A stretch of 64,000 nt of DNA, taken from assembly GCA_964036275.1 (NCBI GenBank), contig OZ038440.1:11755690-11819689 (forward strand). Direction: 5' to 3'. Of the stretch, positions 57,849-64,000 are shown piece after piece. A program made the translations under genes and the position numbers. The notes under the pieces are model-generated. The model saw only the letters and a list, made by a program, of their open reading frames with translations, had not been told where the DNA came from and ran no database searches. Source of the stretch: Litoditis marina. Lineage: Eukaryota > Nematoda > Chromadorea > Rhabditida > Rhabditidae. Each line of letters begins with the position of its first letter. Positions within the stretch are counted from its first letter, which is position 1.

Positions 57849-58467
57849 GCGTCTAGTGTGTAATAATTTTATTAACAGTGTAACTCCCTCTTACAGTTAG
57901 TTGCCTTCTAGTCTCTAAAAACCGTCAGCAAAGGTTCTGCTAACATTATCTTTCACAATCCGGAATTCTCCGATATTCCGTTGGGCCACTGCCGGTTACA
58001 ACTAATTGTTTCAGTCATTTATTATAATCGTTTTGATATAATTAATGTTATGTTTGTATTATGGCGATGATTGTGATTAAGAATATTTATATTGAGGAAT
58101 GAACATTTCACCGTTTCAGAACTTTATGTTATGGATACAATTGTTCTAGTACCGATTATCCACAAGAACTGTTTTTCTTATATGACTTTGAACTTCGAGA
58201 ACATCAATGTGAATACAAATGAGTTGAGAGTATCAAACGGAGTCTATCTTTTACTTCAAAGCCAGTTAGAGTTTCATGTCTAGGAGTCTAATTACGGATC
58301 AGATTGGTCTGTCCTTTTTAAATGTCTTTCGAACATTGTACAAATGAAAACCCCTGCTCCATTACGCAATTTAGCGTATTATTCACACAAAATCGTTTTT
58401 AGCGTATTATTCACACAAAATCGTTTCGGCAAAGCTTGTTATCTAGAAATGACCCTAACTTTCCCAT

Positions 58468-60678
58468 ATTTTTCCCATCCACGTTTTGGTACAAATATAA
58501 GTGACATTGATAGTGGGGTCGCTTTAGCAATGAAGCTACCAATCTTCAACATATCTGATATTCCCAATGCAATTTCCATCATATTCGCATTGGAAGTTCA
58601 TTACGGACTTCCCGTTGAAAAACTATTCACCTGACTGGTGTACCTGTCATATGTTTTGCACTGTGTGAAATCAAACTTTTTGTGATCGGCCAACAAGCCC
58701 CTAACTGCGCGCATCCATTTCAAAGTCATCTCTACGACTTTCTTCTCTTTGCCAGAGGAAACTTCTCTCAAGTCTGTCCCAGTTGATCAGACTACTCAAA
58801 CGGCCCACATTCCACTCAATCGCTGAACATATTTTTAGCGAGATTCTACACTGCTCAAAGGCAGCACCATTCCTTCACTTGCAGATGTATCTGGCTCATT
58901 TTCAACTTTGTGGCCGTGCCTAGGGCTTTCAAAACTTCTGTGAATGGTCAACATATAGTTCGTTTCACCCATCGAAAGCAGCCAGTTACAGTAGATTTTA
59001 GTGGTCCTCAGAACGATTGGCGCCAATTTTCTTCGATTGGCCAGCTACTAAAGCGAGAGAGTGTGCAGGTCAATGAGGCCGCAGACATCTGGGTCTCTCT
59101 GACCTGCACACTCTCTCGCTCAGCCAATGAAAAGTGGCTGGCCAATTGGCTGAGGATTGTCTGAGTCGTAGTCAATTAGGTTGGAAAGTTTCCAACAGCG
59201 ACCAGCCTAATCAAAATTGTTGCATCTGCTGGGTATCGAACACAGCTGCGATAGGTGGCGCGGCGCCCACAAGCAGCCGGCCACCTGAACAAACTAAAAA
59301 CAGTGACACCCAATCATCTTTTCAGTCCTTTTTTCAAAGCTTGTTTTATCGTGCGAAAAGTTTTTAAATTACTCCCCGATTATGTGGCAACCATTTGAAA
59401 ACAAAAATATTGCAAAAATCCTAAAATAACCTGCTATCGATGGGTGATACGAACTATAACTACGTAGGATTTTTTTTCTTCTTTCAAACCCGTACTCGTA
59501 CGGAATAATGTTAACGAAACTTATAAATGCGTTTGAACGAACCAAGTGTTTTTTTGTGCTGTCGCGAATCCTATGTGCTAAGATTACCGTAACAAATTAT
59601 GAAATGAAAAGTCATGTGGCGGCGTTCTACAAACTACAGTTTGGGTACTTTGCTGTTTAGCAAACAAATGCTCGTTCCTCCAGATACTAATAATGGCTTT
59701 GTTACATTTTTTTCGCAAGTGGTATAGCTTTTAATAATGCTCCACAGAGCTACGTAGACAAGCAACATGTGAAAAATACGAACGAAAAAGAAAACAGGAA
59801 GATGGGCGAAATACACTAAACTGCTAGGGCTAACCAGAGTACGTATGCTAGAAGATCCCGGCCCCTTCATCTCATCCTGCGTCTCTCGCTCTGCCTCACT
59901 ATGTCTTGTCTCTTACATCCCGGCGGGATGTGAGAGCAGAGAAATAACGTATACTCTGAGAAAGTTTTGACCATGGCAAACCCAAAATGTTGAAGCCCCG
60001 CCCACAATTTTGGGTTTGCCATAGTCAAATCGGAAGTTTGGAAATGCTTTGGTCAAAAAGTACACATCTAATGCTCAAAACCAAGAAAACAATGGTTAAG
60101 ATAACTTCAAACGGTTTTTAAAGCTAGCAAAAGCGATTGTTGTGAACTTATTACTTTTCAAAAAGTTATATAAAGAAATAGCTAAGCAAAATTCCCGCTG
60201 ATACGATCAAACAATACAAATATGATCATTTTATAACTGTTTTTGTACTTATACGTCATAAGCTGTACAATGGACAGAAACTATAATGTTATTTGAGGAG
60301 ACGCAGGATGGGATGAAGATGCCGGGTTCTTCTAGCATACGTACTCAGATTGAATTACGGTGGATCTTACTCCGCTGCGACCAGGATAGGTTTGAAACCT
60401 TACATTTCGGATGGAAACCATTTCATGGAAACAACAGAACAGCTAGAGATTAAAGTTTGCTAGCACAAACCATAATAACGGAGAGATATGGGAGAAACGA
60501 AAATGAACGAGTGGGTACGGTAGAGACGGTGACCGCGTCCGGTCGGTGAGATGCTGATAGTTTGCTTCCTTGGCTTATAAAATGCGACGTTATCTGAAAA
60601 GAGATCATTCACGTCATGCAATCATGAGATGTGTTGCAATGTCAAAATGGTAACGCAATGGTGACTAAAGGGAAATTC
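58468..60678. other. Palindrome spacer, unit 3
   Basis: Matches 9882-12,097, with a hairpin MITE near 59,015-59,152 and the foldback element 59,837-60,346. No gene supported. Confidence 0.7.
59837..60346. mobile_element. 510-bp foldback element in the spacer, unit 3
   Basis: Ends GAGTACGTATGCTAGAAGA and complement; internal hairpin with one change (GCCCCGCCC in the loop). Confidence 0.8.
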
Positions 60679-61509
60679 ATGGGAAAGTTAGGGTCATTTT
60701 TAGATAACAAGCTTTGTCGAAACGATTTTGTGTGAATAATACACTAAATTGTGTAATGGAACAGGGGTTTTCATTTGTACAATGTTCGAAATACGTTTTA
60801 AAAAAGGGCGGACCAATCTGATCCGCAATTAGGAATTAGACTCCTAGACATGAAACTCCAACTGGCTTTGCAGTAAAAGATAGACTCCGTTCGAAACTCT
60901 CAACTCATTTGTATTCACATTGATGTTCTCAAAGTTCAAAGTCAAATAAGAAAAACAGCTCTTGTGGATAATCGGCACTAGAACAATTGTATTCATAACA
61001 TAAAGTTCTGAAACGGTGAAATGTTCATTCCACAAAATAAATATTCTTAATCACAATCATCGCCGAAATACAAACATAACATTAATTATTTCAAAACGAC
61101 TATAATAAATGACTGAAACAACTAGTTGTAACTGGCAGTGGCCCAACGGAATATCGAAAAATTCTGGATTGTGAAAGATAATGTTAGCAGAACCGCTGAC
61201 GGTTTTTAGATACTAGAAGGCAACTAACTGTAAGAGGGAGTTACACTGTTAATAAAATTATTACACACTAGTTTCGTTGATTTTTCAATAGATGAATCCA
61301 AATACAATAGGAAAAGAAGAAACAAACTAAAAAAATAAATAGGTATACACATACAATGATAAACTAGTGACATTTTGTTACATTTTCCACATTAAGCTGA
61401 TCTAGTATCACACTGGGGCAGTACAATGGAACAACAATACGTGTACTAGAAAATATATAGGTATACAGACACAATGATAAACTAGTTGATATTTGTCAAA
61501 CTTCCTGCA

Positions 61510-64000
61510 TTAGACCCTAGGGCTTCTTTTGGGAGCGTTTTCGTGGAGTAGGTCCGTGAGCCAAGTAATTAGCAAGAAGTCGCAGGGCTCCTGGAGACAA
61601 ACTGAGCCATTAGAATGGCTATATCCAGAGCACTCCATCTCGCCGGAGACTGAAATGAAAAACATATTATTGTTAGAAAATTATTACTATTATTATCAGA
61701 GAATGTAAACGTGTTACAAGGTTCGAATTTCACGAAGCAGGCATATACGGTGATTTTGTTATTCCCAACACAAAATTTACAGTATAACACTAATTCCTGC
61801 TCAAATTATTGAGAAATGGTGAAGGACACACTCTGAGACACACCAACGCTACACAATGATTTTAATAATTAGAAAAACACTTAACGACCGTGTCAACGCG
61901 TTCGTCGTCTCTGAAATTATGTATTTGTAGTTATCATGTGAGTTTTCACCTGTTTGTTGATAAACCACTACATCTGTCTGCACTTAATACTAATATTACC
62001 CATGATGAAGCTTAACCAACAAACCGAAGCCACCTTAAAATCGAACAATTATGTGGACCAATCTCGTGTCAACGGTCCTTTAAACTGCAATTTAATGTAT
62101 TGCAGTTTATAGGACTGATCGTTGCGATTAGACCAAATAATCGTTCTTCTTCAACTTGTGAACAAATACAGGATGACAGTCAGAATCAAGCAAAACCTGT
62201 TGTTGAGTGAAAGTTGTGCTTCGACAGTTAGTGAAACAAAATACATAGAACCCACTGGTTTCGTCGGAGACGTGGCAACATTCGCACTTTCTTCTCTTGG
62301 GTCGACAGGTTGTGCTGATCTGATTATGCCTCAGGCGACTCACACTGAAATTCAGAGAGCAGTTAAATAGTTTTTGTATTATCGACATTATCTCTCCTAG
62401 TAATATTCTTGATCGCCAATCAATAGGTAATAGTGTTACACATATTAACTGTTTTGAGTTATTCACCCTCTTAACCCACACAATAAAAGATATGGTTGGA
62501 AAGTCTATGTTTACTATTAGAGACTTGTGTCGGAAATCTCATCGTATCACTATTGAAAGCCATTTTTGTAGTTTGATCCCTCGGACTTAGGAGTCGTGTA
62601 CAATGATCAATATGTGTCGTGAACAACCCGGTCTTTCTATCCCAACCTGCGTCTCTTCAAACATACGCTGTATAGTTCACACCATTTCTACTGAGACTCC
62701 TACAGTAACCTCACAAACTTTCCGAAGGCTGTTGTGAAGCTGAAAATTGCTCCATTCAGACCGAAAATAAGTGAGAAAAGCGGACAGTAAGTTTCGAAAT
62801 TCCACTGTAGGAGTCTCCCGTAGGAATGAAAAAGTCTATATCTCTGCTCTCACATCCTGCAGGGATACTAGTGTCGTAGTGCGCTAGAGCAGAGACGCAG
62901 TGTGGGATGAACGTGCCGTAATCCTCTAGCAAAAGTACACTAGTATAGTCTCATCTCCGAACTCGGCCTACCTGTTCACTATCTGTTCGACGTCTTCTCG
63001 AGTGACGTCATCACACGTCTTCAATAGGTCGTCGCTCTCCAAGAAGATTCGTTTCACCAAACCACGTAATATCTGAAACATGAGTGATCGAAAAGTACAT
63101 TTTTATCCTGTTTTATTAGTACACGTCAAGTATAGGTAATCCACACGATTGTAAACAATAACAACGCCAAATTGAATTGCTGAGCCAAAGCTTCTCTGAT
63201 GTAATTATAATTGTTACTTTAAGTGCTTATGGTTCGAAAAGTGCATTCTAAAACGGAGTGGCAGTGAACTCAAGATTTTATCATGGCGAAAATGACCAAC
63301 TCAGTGAACTTTGTAACTAGTTTGTCAACATTCGAAACCTCTAGATCCCCTGATCGTGCCGAAATGGGTTCCCTAACTGCCGTCTATATATTTGTACATG
63401 ATGAAAAACACGTTTTTATTTGAAACTGTGTAGTTATCTACATTTTATCTGAAACTATTTAGTTATAGGTCAGAGACTACAATTACCACCGTCGCCACAC
63501 CAAACACAAATCGTCGTAACTTAGTATAATGGAATGGAACAAAGAGTTATGTTGATATTGATCGACAACAGGTCAGTAGGTCAAAGACTACTTACCACCG
63601 TCGCCACATAGTAGTGTTCCTCAGTTCGTGTGGACTGTATTCGGAGTACAATATTGAATATATCTACTAGTTGGTCCGCCGGTAACTGTGAACTGAAGTA
63701 TTTTCATTTTGGAGGATAACCGAAATGTTTCTCAAAAACAGGTTTTTTGATTTACATGTTATCTGTGAGTAATGAAAAAGAAGTAATCCCTTCAGCCTTC
63801 AGTGCTAAAGTTAGATTTTTCAGACCTTCTAGAGTCTTGAAATAACAGTGTTGAAACTCAAGACGAGAAGTGAATCATTATTATGAGAGTTGAGAAAAAG
63901 AAACGAACAGCTGAACAACTTACATTCCCGTTTTCCGTAATAAGTTCATACAGGACGCCTGTAGAGGAACAATGAGATATCGATCAGCCAGTTGGAGCAG
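61510..64000 (-). pseudogene. Minus BTB gene of unit 3, decayed 3' end, runs off the window
   Basis: Exons on the minus strand: exon 9 61,649-61,510, exon 8 61,851-61,737, exon 7 62,344-about 62,170, exon 6 63,072-62,972, exon 5 63,692-63,596, and exon 4 from 63,924 past the window end. Exons 4-6 are open and keep the BTB C-terminal helices and linker. Exon 7 has CGA, as other minus copies. Exon 8 has TAA (near 61,810) where other copies have CGAAAA. Exon 9 reads CSGYSHSNGSVC, so two of the zinc-ligand cysteines are gone. Its intron 6 lacks both the AATTGG and the Helitron-like insertions, so it records the ancestral empty sites. It is also the most diverged of the minus copies. Confidence 0.75.
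62033..62154. mobile_element. MITE (TTGAAGAAG termini), minus arm of unit 3
   Basis: Mirror counterpart of 57,035-57,155 with small changes. Confidence 0.7.

Overview
This window looks like nuclear DNA of a rhabditid nematode, most likely Caenorhabditis or a close relative. The evidence is short introns with GTAAG-type donors and TTTTCAG-type acceptors, a TTTCAG acceptor a few bases before a start codon (as in spliced-leader trans-splicing), a BTB/POZ gene family of the kind these worms expand, an RTE-like retroelement and many foldback and Helitron-like repeats. Nothing bacterial, no CRISPR array, no rRNA gene and no intact tRNA gene is visible. The species cannot be named from the sequence alone.

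The window is three copies of one large segmental duplication. Unit 1 runs from the left edge to about 22.4 kb, unit 2 from about 22.4 to 47.5 kb, and unit 3 from about 47.5 kb past the right edge. The offset between units 2 and 3 is 26,819 bp. The offset between units 1 and 2 is 21,759 bp at the BTB gene. Each unit has the same plan: Helitron-like and foldback elements, a minisatellite, a plus-strand nine-exon BTB gene, a 2.2-kb spacer, and a minus-strand inverted copy of the same gene. The two genes therefore lie tail to tail as arms of a giant palindrome. Behind the minus gene comes a non-coding flank and, between units, a foldback element carrying a 5'-truncated RTE-like reverse transcriptase.

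The BTB protein has a short N-terminus, a BTB/POZ domain, a helical linker, a basic segment and a cysteine-rich C-terminus with two half-finger motifs and a RING-like C-x-H-x2-C-x2-C block. No MATH domain is seen. By family knowledge such proteins often act as CUL3 ubiquitin-ligase adaptors; that role is inferred here. The only copy readable through all nine exons is the minus gene of unit 2 (34,729-42,588). The three plus copies share an in-frame TGA in exon 7 where the minus copies have CGA. The minus copy of unit 1 lost exons 1-6 in a 5.9-kb deletion, and that of unit 3 has a nonsense codon and lost zinc-ligand cysteines.

Mobile DNA dominates the rest. Near-identical units act as filled and empty sites for each other. 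This shows Helitron-like (HINE/Helentron-type) insertions between A and T without target duplication, an RTE insertion with a 12-bp target duplication, a 401-bp solo LTR with a 4-bp duplication, and a hAT-like element filled with an AATTGG repeat and flanked by 8-bp duplications. Most small ORFs in the window are chance readings of these repeats.
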